A DNA stretch of 64,000 nucleotides from Phytophthora hibernalis (lineage: Eukaryota > Oomycota > Peronosporomycetes > Peronosporales > Peronosporaceae): NCBI GenBank assembly GCA_012656075.1, contig JAAKBF010000200.1:328806-392805 (forward strand). Direction: 5' to 3'. Under the pieces are notes generated by a model that had not been told where the DNA came from, searched no databases, and saw only the letters and a program-made list of their open reading frames with translations. A program made the position numbers and the translations under genes. Positions 53,305-64,000 of this stretch are shown piece by piece (position 1 is the first letter of the stretch; each line of letters starts with the position of its first letter).

Positions 53305-55976
53305 GTATCACTGCGGATAACATCGACTGAGGGTTGCTCGGCCTCGCTCCTCCGAGCATCACGTCGAAGCGCAGTCGGAGTGCGTCTTTGGAGAGATCGG
53401 AGGACAGCGACCAAGAGCCCAAGGTCTCGGACTCGGGGTCCAAACCTCCAGCGCAGGCAGCGTCGGTTGCTGGTGGTGCCTCCGAGGATTCGGACGACCT
53501 GCCGCTCATTCCGTCGGTATCCCAACGTCGAAGGAATCGGCGCAAGCGTCTCCGGCAGCAAGCACCTCAAGCTCCTCCACCACAGGCGACGCCGGCGCAT
53601 CCTCCGCACGTTCCGTCGGGGCTGCCGAAGTCGACTCTTCCTGCCAGCAAGCGGTTCGGTCGTCCACCTAAGCGTTTGGGTGCTCCAGCTCGACGGCACA
53701 CGCCCAAACCTTCGGTCAGTTCGCCACCTCCTGTCCAAACGTCTGGACTTCCGGCTGGATCGCCACTGAGCTCCTCGGTCAGTTCGTCGCCGGGGATCGC
53801 CGGCACCGTCGTCTCCTGCAGGGTCTCCACCGAGTCTTCCGTCTGGATCTCCACCTGTGTCGCCGCCTGTGTCTCCACCGAGCGGCTCGCTCCCAAGTCC
53901 TCCGCCTGGTTCTCCACCGAGTCCTCCACCCGGATCTCCGCCTGCCTCCGGATCCTCGGTGCCTCGACCCCGGCCGAAGTCATTGACTTGTCGCGCGATG
54001 AGGTAGATACCGATCCTCGGACGGTCGCGATCCTCTCTTATGGATCGTTTTCCTCAGCCGTAACTTCGCCGGCTCGTCGTGATGGTCGGCCCACCCGCGG
54101 TGCGTCGGTATTGGCCACTTTGCGATCCCAGAAAGAACTGGAGACCCTGGAGGTGTCCGATGACTTCATCATCGGCTCCCCGTCATCGTCCGAGTCTTCT
54201 CAGACCTCGAGGTCGCCTATTGTTCCGGCTCCGCCCAAAACCTCGGCGACCCCGACGCCACCAGTGTCGTCGCAGACGGCCTCGTTCGTGACTTCGTCGG
54301 TCTCGACTCCGCTTACTCCGACTCCACCGAGCGTGCCGGCTGTTCCTGTACCGCAGCCGGTCTCCGCGTCTCTACCGTCGTCGGGTGGAGTACCGACTAC
54401 CTCCTCGGTCACGACACCCGTGACCTCGGTGGCGGTGCCTACTCGGGTTCCTGCTATCGTAGTGCCATCAACTCCTGCTGGTTCGATTGCAGGGCCCACC
54501 GATGGTTCAACGCCTCCAGCTACTGCCACCCAAGGGCATACACCGAGGTCTCGGTCGGGTCTCCTACGGTCGCACACCCAAGTGACGGCTACACTTTCCA
54601 CGGTTCCTGACACCGACCCAAGTACGTTCGCGCCGGCCGTGCCTGCTGCGCCAGGGACACCGTCTCAGCGCCTCGCCTTGATGGCTGGCCCGTACCTGTT
54701 ACCTGGATTCACTGCTCCGGGTGCACAAGAGGCTTGGTGTCAAATCCACAACAGCAGCCTGACTCCACCCATTGCTCGCGGTGTTGAGTCCCCGTGCTCG
54801 GTGGCTGGCATCCAAGCCATGGCGGATTGGGTTAATCCTAGTCACCCGTGGCAGCAAGTGCGCTCGAAGTTGCCGGAGAACCCGTGCTGTTTCGCCATTG
54901 ATCAGCACCCTCCGGGCTCAAAATCTCGACGCGTGCCACTGGATTAGCTCGGTTCGTCAAGATGTGGCGTCAATTCCAGGGCGTGTCCACCGACCGAACC
55001 GAGAAAGCAGACCTCGGTCTGGCATTATGGCAGCGGCGCCAATGGGTCCAAGTCTCGGCTGTTGAAGCTTTCCTCCGGAGCATGGACCAGAGGCTCGGTG
55101 ATGACCCTCGGTCATCTCAATACGAGCGGCATGGGCAGAGTACAACACGGCTAAGAACCTCCAAGCGGATCGGTTGCGTCAGCAGATGGTGTACAGCTGT
55201 TGGGAGTGGTGCGTCGAGCGGGCTGGCAAGCCTAGTGAAGCCTCGACCGAGTTCTTGTTGGAACCCAGTTACCTCCAATACTCGTTCGAGGCGATTGAGT
55301 GGGCCCCGACGTCCGAGGATTGGATCGGCGAGCTCGCGACTCTGGATGCTCGTCAACTATGGCGGAACTGTTGGGTGGATGCGCCTTCCAGTCACCCCTT
55401 CAACACTACTTTCGCGCCGTGCAATCCACCGGTGCCGCTATTCGTGCCTCGTGGCATGACCGAGGCGGAGATGATTTCGGGCATTACGGTGGACTCGTCC
55501 TTGGCTCCAAGTTCGATCGTGGCTCCGTGGGTTCCTCAGGCTTCGGTTGCTGTTCCCCCAGGACCAACGGATGATGAAGGTAAGGATGAAGGCACTCCGC
55601 TGCCCTGCTGCTACTCCAACATCCTCCGGCGGGTCTGTGCCTGGCCAGACGTCGAACCTGGACGTGTTGTCTGATTTAGCTTCCTCCACCGACATCTAAA
55701 CCTCGGTCTTGCACTGTTGTGCTTCGTCGTTCATCCCTCTTACTAAGCTCACGTTGTCCGAGCACCGTGGTTCGTTACCGTTCCTCTTAATCCAAATCCA
55801 TTACGAGTTCGTTCACATCATATACACATATGCAGTTTAATGCGGTAGTCATCTTCATCTGACGCTACGGGCCGCATAATCCCGCGAGGCAGTTCATCTC
55901 GTCACTTCCGTCACAAACCGAGCCTCCGAGGAGACTTGGTCGCTCCGTGGTCAGTGACTTCCATTCTGGTACAGTA

Positions 55977-57762
55977 TTATTTTTCGTCTGCTTCCATGGG
56001 CTGTACCAACCCCGTAGGCAGTTCAATCCTCGTTAGCGATTCGGGGTAGTCCTCGTCGGCTACCTGAACCATTTGGAGTCGTCGCTCGCTGCGTCGATCC
56101 CGCAAATAGTCGTAGAGCAACCCGCCGCACGACAAGTTCGATGCTGGTTACCAGGTCGGCTCGTCGTGGCCGATCCACTTCACCTTGAACTCTCTGACCG
56201 CGCGATTGGTACTCGTTGTTAGCGGTGATCGGTCGTCCAGAATAACCTCTACTTCATATTCGCCTGCCACTCTATCAGGCTCCCAGCTATCTTCCGGTAA
56301 GAGCTCCTCGTCAAAATCAATCCTCGTATCCTCGGTCACCTCAGCTGTCAGCCGACTCCTCGGTCGGTCGCCATATTCGTTCACCGCCTTGAGCCGCGAG
56401 ACATGCACCACTGGGTAGAACCGATAACCACTCTGATCCGGCAGCTCTAGTTCATATGCGAACTCTTCGACTTTTTTTGATCCGGAATGGTCCGTGCCAC
56501 CGATGTGCTAGCTTCTTGGTCAATCCTGGTTTCACGCTCCATGTAGAGCCACACCCTGCTTCCAGGTTTGAATAGAGACCTCGGTGTTTCTTCAGTAGCT
56601 TCGGGAGATGCCCTGTCTCTTCCTGCCCGGTGTCCGAGGTTTCGTTACCGTCGGTTTCCGTCGTTGTCCCCTGCCTTTCGACATCCAATGGTACCTCTGA
56701 CCCGTCGCAAATCGGTGCTACTATGTTCGCGCTGTCATTCGGTGGAATCCTCGGTACTGCTGCTGCTTCACGTCGGTTAAGCGATTCGTTGTGTTCGCGG
56801 GGTCTCCAAGCCTTCTCGACCTTCTGGTACTCCATCGCCATTTTCCATGCTATTTCTTGTTGTCGGTTCACTTCTCGGCGCCATGCTAGCGCATCGGTTT
56901 GCTCTCGGGACCCTCGTTTTAGAGACGACGACATTGCTCGCAGCGTAGACCGAGCATCCCACCCATGAACGAGGTAGAACGGAGTATCCTTCCGAGTGCC
57001 GTCCTGAGAGTTGTTGATAGCGAAGACAAGTCGTTCGGTGATCTCGTCCCAGTCTTGTTGCAACAGGTCTTCTGCATATACTCGCACTGACTACATCACG
57101 GTCTTGACTGATCGCTCTTGCTGCCCGTTTGCTTGCGGACGATAACTCAACGTGGCCCTCGACCGAGATTGCATCATTTCAGCGAATGCTTGGAAAACCT
57201 CACTCATGAACCGAGGGTCTCGGTCATGGCGAATCATCGTTGGAGCCCCAAACCTTCGGTATACACACTCTTCGAACGCTTGAGCGACTTTTAATGCGGT
57301 GGTATCTGACATGGCCTTCCCCATGACGAATCTTGTGAACGAGCATTGAAACAGTAACAGCGCGGTATTCCGTCGCCGAGATTTCGGCAATGGTATGACG
57401 AAATCCATCGACACCAGCTGGAATGGTCTCTCGACTAGCACATTCCCAGGAGAGTACCCTCTGAACTGCGGTCGAATTTTGCTCGAGCTACAGTCTGGAC
57501 AGGACCGCACATGCCGCTCAACGTCTGCGAACAGTCCGATCCAATAATAATCCATTTTCGCTCGGTGGTATGTTCGACCGATACCTTGGTGGCCACCTTC
57601 TAACGAGTCGTGGCAGCTCTGTAATATTTCCTGAATCATCGTTGTGGGTACCGCCAGTCGCATCTTGGTCTCCTTTGGTTTCCGATAGTCCACCGACCGT
57701 TCGCTCCGATAATATACAGCACACCGTCCTCGCTTAGCGCGAACTTGTCGGCCATTTTCCAT
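55977..57762 (-). pseudogene. integrase and chromodomain, element B pol
   Basis: 57091-57762 holds the HHCC motif (CHDSLEGGHQG, CPDC) and the DDE core: VSMDF, RHDRDPRF, NGQQERS, all residues kept. An in-frame TAG at about 57088-57090 interrupts it; coding continues at 56452-57087 and ends in a chromodomain (YEVEVILDD ... FKVKWIGHDEPTW) near 56150-56280. A second in-frame TAA follows the final Trp, after which 'ASNLSCGGLLYDYLRD' continues to a stop at 55977. The integration machinery is thus nearly whole, with two point stops and one frameshift near 56470. Confidence 0.88.
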
Positions 57763-58690
57763 GCATCTCTCGCCGCACTGTAATTCAGGCTAGCTTCCTC
57801 GCCTCGGAGAACGGCCTTGAGGTTTGTGCACCTCAGCTCCTCGTCCTGGGCAGCAGAGATCGTTCGCCTTCGCTCTTCTTGAATGGTTACCGGGTCGACG
57901 TCGTTTGCATTTGGTGCTCTGACTCTTGCCTCGGTCATTGGTAGCTCGGTTTCCGCTTCGTTCTGAGTCTCTGAGGCTACCTCATCTGCTTCGTCTCGTC
58001 GTGTTGTGTCATCCTGACCCATCACCGAGGGCTCATTCGCAACGCTTCTTCTGTGCTCTCGCTTGTCGGTGGGTCGTGACGGTTATGTAATCCGGCACAT
58101 CCTTCACAAAATCGAAAAACGATTTGTTACAGGGTGCTTGGCGGGCCACACGAGTCTGGGCTAGGTTGACCGACGCTCTCCCGTCTGTGGCCGCTTCACC
58201 GAGTGTTGGCGTGGCAACCTCCGGCGAAGGCTCGTAGATGACTTCATCAATTCGGTTGAGCTCGATTAACTCTGTTTTCCTGGTTTCGGCTGAAACCACG
58301 CTGGACTGTTTGCTGTTGAGAGCTTCTGTAGCTAACGAGTCTGCAGCTGCATTGAGCTCTCGGATCACGTGGAGATATTTCACCGACCGAAGCTTGGTTG
58401 TGAGTTCTCGGTGGTGGTTGAGTTTGGCCATCAGAGTTTCCTTCCAACAGGCCATCACCCCTAGGGACTGCTGGATTGCGAGTCTCGAGTCTCCCACCAC
58501 AATTAAATCCTCGGTGCCGTGCTCCAGCGCGGTCAAGACACCATTGTTCATGCCGGCGTACTCAGCGAGGTTTACTATGGTGGTCTCGAGATAAGCACTC
58601 GCTGCCGTCGCTACCGTCCATTCTGGTAATTTCCATAATATCCATGAGCGACTACCATACCCGCCATTCTACTCCATCTTGGCTGAGCCA
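57636..58690 (-). pseudogene. second RNase H and linker, element B
   Basis: 58033-58551 and the adjoining frame give GDGSA (first Asp), 'ETTIVNLAEYAGMNNGV' (Glu), GDSRLAIQQS (Asp) and 'HVIRELNAAADSLATEAL', the plant/archaeal-type RNase HI ending. An in-frame TAG lies just after GDGSAKME. 57636-58025 is an acidic linker towards integrase. The catalytic residues look intact, unlike the first RNase H. Confidence 0.8.
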
Positions 58691-60458
58691 TCACCACGCC
58701 ATTGTAAGTCCTCGGTAGGCTTGCGTAAAGCAAGTGTGGGTCCATTCGAGCAGTCGGTGATCTGGGGTCACCTGCGCTAACGAGTCTTCCAGTTCAACAA
58801 AGCTGGTAAGCCCAGCTTGTAGTAGTTGAGCAAAAGCACAATCGCGTTTCTTGACTCGGTAGACCTTCAGGTGCCACGGGGACAACATGACTGCGAAGTG
58901 GGTCGTACGACCGAACAATGTCTTCGACTTTGTACCCACTCCAGTGTCGACAACCGAGTGTAGACATGGATAGTCCGCCCGACCAGTTGGGTGTAACACA
59001 CTTTCAACAGTAACAGCAAAGCTAACACCTCCTTCTCGGCCGGGTGGTAATTTATCTCGGCGTCTTTCAGTACGCGGCCGCAGAACCGCACGGGGTGTAG
59101 CTTGTCGTCGTGGTACTGCATCAGAGTGGAACTCAGAGCCCACTCATTAGCAAATAACGTCACGTGCACCTCTTTGGCTCGGTCAAAACGCCGTAGTATC
59201 GGCGCGTCTGCAACCTTCTGTTGTAGCACCGCGAAGCTTCGGTAAGCCGCGGATGGGTTCCCTGCTGGTGTAAAGTCCTCATCCTTGAGTTGGTACAGGG
59301 CAGCCCCGTAGACTGCAAAGTCTTGGATGAATCTGCTGTAATAGTTCAACGCACCGAGGAATGACTGCATGCCTTTCTTCGATGACGGGAACGGCAGCTC
59401 CGTCACTATCTTCAACTTCTTCGGATCGGCCCGAATCCCGTCGGCCGACACTTCATGCGACAGAAAATCCACTCGGCCTTGTACAAAAATGCTCTTCGTG
59501 AAACACACTTATTCGACACACCAAACCGTTGAAGCAGGCGGTCCAGGGTGGCGAGACAAGAGTCAAACGTCTCGGAGCCGAAACAAATATCGTCCACGAA
59601 CGACCGCCGATCGAACACTGGCACCAACGAGGATTCATCTGCTTCCCTGTGGAGAACATATCCGCTACAGGGCTGTTCACCAGTTGGGTCACCGCGTCGA
59701 GCGTCACCGAGGACTCGCGGTCAGCCTCGAACTTGGTCGGAAAAGCTGTCGAAACCTCGGACAGTCGTGCAGAACCGTCGGTCACCCTGTTCTCACAGCT
59801 TCAGCGGCTGCCTCAGCGGACCGCATCAACTCAGAGAACTGGTTCCAACCACCCTTGGGCTGAACGAACCCCCATAGAGCATTGTCGATCATTCGTTGGT
59901 ATATCATCGGTGCGTTTTCAGGCCAAACGGCATACGCAGCCACTCGAAGTGGCCGAGTGCACAAACGAAGGCCGAGATTTTCGAGCTCTCATCGTCATCA
60001 TTATTGCCCAAATCCGCTAGCTGCATCTAAAGAGCAGAACCACAGGTAGGCTTCTAGGTCCGTTAACAAATCGTCGACCAGCGGCATGGCATACTCCATG
60101 ATCGCGGTGATTGCATTCACCATCTTGTAATCAATGCACAGGCGAATATCAACGCCGTTCTTCTTCAACACGATCACAATCGGGGATGCCCAAGGGCTGT
60201 CCGAGAACGCCACCAACCGAGCTTTCAACAAGCCTTTCAGTAACTCGTATAGTTTCTCAGCGGTGTACGCCGAGCCCTCTGTTTAATCGGAGGGTGCCCC
60301 TGTACATCGATATCGCATACCACGCCATAGGCTGGCGGTGGCAGAGCGTTTCCGCTCGAAATCATGATCTGTTCATGCTTCTGTAACACGTTGATCAATG
60401 CTCGTTGTTGCTCGGACGTGGCCTTCGGGTTCGCTACGTTGGGTCCTGTATAATCCAA
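58691..60458 (-). pseudogene. reverse transcriptase with degenerate RNase H, element B
   Basis: RT fingers and palm lie at 60001-60458 and 59782-59964 ('VLKKNGVDIRLCIDYKMVN', 'LDAASGF'). The FVDD active site is at 59587-59600. The thumb and Ty3-type RNase H are at 58867-59508. The RNase H keeps 'AEKEVLALL' but has LFANEWALS and VYTRLSTLEW where catalytic Asp residues are expected, as in element A. Frame changes occur near 59500, 59780 and 59970. Confidence 0.87.
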
Positions 60459-60566
60459 AACCGTCTCCGGGCTTCGGTCAGGTCAGGCAGGAATGCCAAC
60501 TCATGTGCGTAATCGGTCAACTCGATTTCGTTTGCCACATGCTCGGCCACACCGCCGAGAGCATCG

Positions 60567-61750
60567 TCAACAGGCGCCAGCGGAAACGCCAGTCATAAGC
60601 GCTACAAACACCGACTCCAGACGTGTCTCCGAATCTTCGGTGACCACGGATTCCGGTGCCTCGCCGGTAATTACCTCGCCGTCACCCCTGTCCGAGGATT
60701 CGGACGTGGTTGAATCCTCACATTCCTCGTTTTCCATGTCCATAGCCATCCTGTCCGAGGTTACCAGAGTAACGGTTACTGTCGGATGGTCGCACCACTC
60801 GGCTGTGTGGCACTCTCCAACGCTCTGTAGACGATCCATCCGATGCCCATCTTGGTGCGCTATCGGTCGGGAAAGAATCTTCCGAGGCGTCGGATATTCC
60901 CGCCGCTCGACTGCTGGTGGTTGACTGGCTAACCACTGCTCGTACAGTTTGCTTTCACGCTTCAGTAATGTGTCATCCCGACACTCAGCGTACGCCAGCA
61001 CTTGCCATTCGTCGTACTTCGCCGATCGTAGCCGGGTGTAGCCACGCCCTTGCGGAGATCGCCACGTGGTACCCATAATACCACCGACTCGTGGTTTGTA
61101 CAGTGAGCAACTCTCGGTGACACATTAGTCAGCCGGATAATCGCTGGTTGTCCCGCTGAAACCTCGTCACTGTCGGCACGAGATTCCCAATCCGGCGAAT
61201 CCACACCTCGTGGGTGTTCAGAGGTGGACGTCGTCGAGGTAACTTGAACTCGTGCCACTCTCGTCCGGCGACTGACAAATCCTCGGTCGGGCCACCGGCC
61301 ACTTGTAGACCGTATACCGGAGCATCATCCGCGTTCTGGGACTTCACCAGGGGGACCATAACTTCATCCGGTAACCGGGCCGTACCATGGAACAAGTCTA
61401 ACCGCACTCCGGCTGGTATCATGAAGTCCGTGCCGAGGACACATCGACTCCTGCGCTATGATCCATAATCCACAACTCGAATTCATATACTCGCTCCCAC
61501 CCGAGGGTGATCTTAACGAGTGCTCGGCGGCGTGTCTCCATCACTCCTGGATTGATTCCTCTAACCTCCAGACTACGACCGTGGTCTGAAACCTCCCACA
61601 CGCGTAGTTTCTTTGCATAGGAAGCCGAGATCACGCTCACATTCGCTCCAGTGTCGAGCAGAATCCTCGTTCGCGCGTCATCCACTGCCCCGTTTACCAT
61701 GGCACGCAATCGCTTCCTCTTGTCGTAGCGTTGGGACGACCACCACCCCA
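60567..61750 (-). pseudogene. aspartic protease and linker, element B
   Basis: The active site ILLDTGANVSVIS is at about 61640-61680, with the Asp-Thr-Gly triad intact. The flap and second half follow in a shifted frame near 61380-61480 ('IPAGVRLDLFHG'). A long linker with 'PDEVMVPLVKSQ' wording, shared with element A, runs to about 60567 and is of unknown function. Confidence 0.8.
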
Positions 61751-64000
61751 TCCTCTCACCAGACAACAACTTGATTGCCTGGCCGAGACTTCGGGGCTCG
61801 TGCTCAGTCACAGCCATACTCGCGATTGAAGCCTCGGTAACCGTACCAGTAGCTTCCTCTTCACATTTCACATTCACTTCACTCTCACCGAGGCTTGCGC
61901 CTCTCTCTTCTCCATTTTCCGTCGATTTCACATAATCCATATTCAAGTCATCAGGCCGTTTGCACGAACCAGTGAACGCAAACAAATAGTCGGCGTCCAG
62001 CGCAGGCTCGGCTAACTGTGGCAGCCCGATTGGGACCAACCCAGTTTCAGTTGGAGGGCTGCCTAGTTTAAATGACTCCCATAGACCAATTCTTGAAGTT
62101 CTGGCGAGAGGTCTTTCTTCTCCACCTTCGCCTTCAGAAGAGACGCCAGCTCGTTGAATGCTTCGCATCTTCCCGCATCGTGGACTTGCTTGCACATCTT
62201 GCACCTCTTGAAACAATAGTGTGCAGAGTGTGTGAGTCCACCACAGGCGGCACACGGGCCATATTGTCGGCGACCATCGTCCGCCGAGGCTTCGGTTGTC
62301 TCGGTCGTGCGGGTATTGGTTATTCCCAACCCTCGGCCGGCGGTTGTCAGCTCGAGCAAACGTTCCCTCGGCGGCGTGACGACGCTCCGAATCATTCGCG
62401 GCAGCCACATGACCGTGGTCTTCATCCGACGCATATTCGTCGTCCGAGTACCTATCCGAGCCTCGGTCGCCATTGCTAGGGTAGTACTCCGGGTCGTAAC
62501 CCTCGGTATCATCATAACCCCCACTCGATGTCTCTGCAGGTTCCCCTCGCGGGTCGACCGAGCCGTCCACCTTCAACGCAGCGACCATGTCTGTCAGTGC
62601 TTCAGCAGAGTAACCCTCGGTCGGTATGGACGATCATCTCGACGTCGGTTGTCATCCCGATACCGGTCTTCCGACGACGACCATCATCTCGGTCACGCCG
62701 GTAGGGTTCCGCGAATCCTCGGAGCGTCCATCGTCACGGCGACGACTATCATCCTGGCCTTTGGGGCGTCGCACCGAGGACTCGCGTCCTTTTTTCCGCT
62801 CGGGACGTCGGAGGATATCATTTATCATGTCTTCCAGGTCGTGAATATTCTTGACCCGCACGTGACACAGACGCTCTTCCAAGGCTCGGTCTTCACGTAT
62901 CGAGAAAGTGTTCAACATGATCCTTGGCCTCACGACCGCCGTGCTCAAATTGTACCCCGGCATTCCTGGCGTAGCCATTTAGCCGGTTCAGATAGTCGCA
63001 AACATGCTCCTTCTCTTCACGCCTCGCCGAGTAGTACCGTGCTTTCGCCGATTGATTAAATCGGGAACAGTAGTACTTGATGAACGCATCACTCAACAAT
63101 TTCCACGTTCGTCTCGTCTTCCGCAGGACCAATGCAGGGCGCCATCTTGGAGGCTCAGCTCGAACGCCATACACCATTCATTCGGTGGCGTGTGCGTTCC
63201 CTTCATCTCGTAGATGAAGGCTCGGAGCCATTGCATTGACTTCTCGCTCTTGTCTCGGAGGCCGAGATAGGGTTTGATGTTGCCCAACGGGAGGTGCGTG
63301 GCGATTTCAAGCCTCGGTGTGGAACTCTCGTTCTCCATCGAGCTGAGCTCACGGATTTGGCGTGCCCATTCTCCAGTCACGTCACCCCCTTGGTCTTCGA
63401 CGTCGAACGAATCATCGTCCGAAGTCGTCGTGCGTATCGAAGCGTCGGTCCGTCGTCCGACTTGTACTTCGGCCCGCCGTCGGAGCGGTCCGCGTACCCT
63501 CGGAGCCTTTTGCCAATCGCTCGGTACGGTCCGCTGACCGAGGCGTTACCATGTGCGAATCTTGAAAGTACGCCGAAGCGGTCCCTTTCGCTGAGAACAC
63601 ACCCGTCCCGACCGACTTCTCTGGCTGTCGCCCAGGAGTTGTCGGTAGCGGGACCCTCGATGGATCCATTCCCTCGGTCGTGCGTGAGAGGCTCGTCCGA
63701 CGGTTGGAGCCCGGCTCAGGCACACCAAAAACCGTCCGAAGCTTCTGTTCCACTTGCGCAGCGAGCGCGGCATCTTCGATCGACCAACCTTGAAGGTCGG
63801 CTTCGGTGGGAAGTGCTTGAGGTTCACAGCCCATAGCTCGGAACAGTTGTACCGTGTCCTCGGCCACCTGTTGGATGCTCCACGATTCCACTGGGACAAC
63901 AATTCTGCCCCGAGTTCCATCCACGGCTTGTCGAATTGACTTTGGCGCAAAGGCCGCATCCACTTGCTCTTCGTCATCATCACCTCCATGCATCTTCCCC
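61751..64000 (-). pseudogene. gag, element B (runs off the window)
   Basis: Gag core near 63180-63250 ('QWLRAFIYEMKGTHTPPNEW'), basic region, and a double zinc knuckle at about 62130-62250: CAACGGLTHSAHYC (C-x2-C-x4-H-x4-C) and CKMCKQVHDAGRC (C-x2-C-x3-H-x4-C). Acidic N-terminal ORFs at 63412-63993 reach the window edge. Frame changes near 62590, 62980 and 63390. Confidence 0.82.

Larger units (their letters stand above)
52030..55674 (+). pseudogene. antisense accessory gene (aORF) of element B, with introns
   Basis: From the ATG at 52030: a short N-terminal exon, intron 1, a Pro/Ala-rich part, a long coiled coil in pieces (52700-53200; 'ELKDRLADTEDRLQAETRER'), intron 2, an Arg/Ser-rich segment (KRSRSASLERSEDSD), a long Ser/Thr/Pro-rich region to about 54650, and a conserved C-terminal domain (54660-55560) shared with element A. 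A long open frame covers 53334-54947, with a stop at 54945 and frame changes near 53170 and 54950-55150. No known domain is recognised. Being antisense to gag-pol and convergent with it, it needs its own promoter, presumably in or near the 3' LTR read backwards. Coiled coil plus basic stretch plus C-terminal domain would suit an oligomeric nucleic-acid-binding protein; this is inference. Confidence 0.7.
51266..64000 (-). mobile_element. Ty3/gypsy LTR retrotransposon B (diverged relative of A)
   Basis: Same architecture as element A: minus-strand gag (63993 leftward), protease, RT, degenerate RNase H, second RNase H, integrase-chromodomain (ends 55977), then a convergent plus-strand aORF (52030-55674) and a probable 3' LTR at the left end. 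The 5' LTR and gag start lie beyond the right edge. Stops are fewer than in A but still present in gag-pol, so this copy is also defective. It is marked by the word CCTCGGT / ACCGAGG throughout, in place of A's TCGNYGAG. Confidence 0.88.

Noticed and set aside
54200..54613. Long minus-strand ORF rich in Gly/Val/Thr
   Set aside because: It is the complement of the Ser/Thr/Pro-rich aORF reading frame and has no independent support.
1..64000. CRISPR arrays, bacterial operons, rRNA or tRNA genes
   Set aside because: No regularly spaced repeat-spacer pattern, rRNA core sequence or tRNA cloverleaf was seen; the gene structure is eukaryotic.

Overview
The window reads as a repeat-rich stretch of an oomycete nuclear genome, probably a Phytophthora-like Peronosporales species. 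The evidence is: (i) a bZIP factor with cysteine at the normally invariant asparagine of the basic region, a variant known from oomycetes; (ii) core-promoter matches to the oomycete initiator upstream of two genes; (iii) Ty3/gypsy elements with a second, plant/archaeal-type RNase H; (iv) an AT-rich insert of mitochondrial cox1 and nad5 sequence. The species cannot be fixed from the sequence alone.

Layout. 1-14540: a decayed Ty3/gypsy element (element A) with gag-pol on the minus strand, an extra convergent plus-strand ORF (aORF) beyond the integrase, and a hAT element (11943-13578) in its leader. 14690-15165: a MITE. 15324-18320: a MULE transposase/Ulp1-like pseudogene containing an intron and split by a 390-bp mitochondrial insertion. 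18682-20626: short tandem repeats and a PIF/Harbinger-like pseudogene. 20962-23019: a second MULE with terminal repeats and target-site duplications, internally deleted.

23700-40300 is the gene island. It holds a secreted CE1-type esterase, a long-chain acyl-CoA synthetase split by a MULE fragment, a PIF1/Helitron-type helicase pseudogene followed by a MULE-type MITE, a Cys-type bZIP gene, and a membrane-ankyrin-TIR-TIR gene that has a MITE in its promoter and a duplicated 3' end.

40560-51265: a LINE on the minus strand with a CCHC ORF1, an OTU-like segment, an APE endonuclease and an RT whose catalytic core is missing; a pogo-like element sits inside it. 51266-64000: a second, diverged Ty3/gypsy element (element B) with the same architecture as A, running off the right edge.

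The most interesting signal is shared by elements A and B. Both carry a convergent antisense gene downstream of integrase. Their C-terminal regions are recognisably homologous although the nucleotide sequences are well diverged, and in B the gene appears to have spliceosomal introns. Each element is also filled, on both strands and in its LTR or leader, with its own short word: TCGNYGAG in A and CCTCGGT in B. Together with a degenerate first RNase H and an intact-looking second one, this parallels plant Tat-lineage elements and suggests an element-encoded accessory DNA-binding or regulatory system. That last step is inference.
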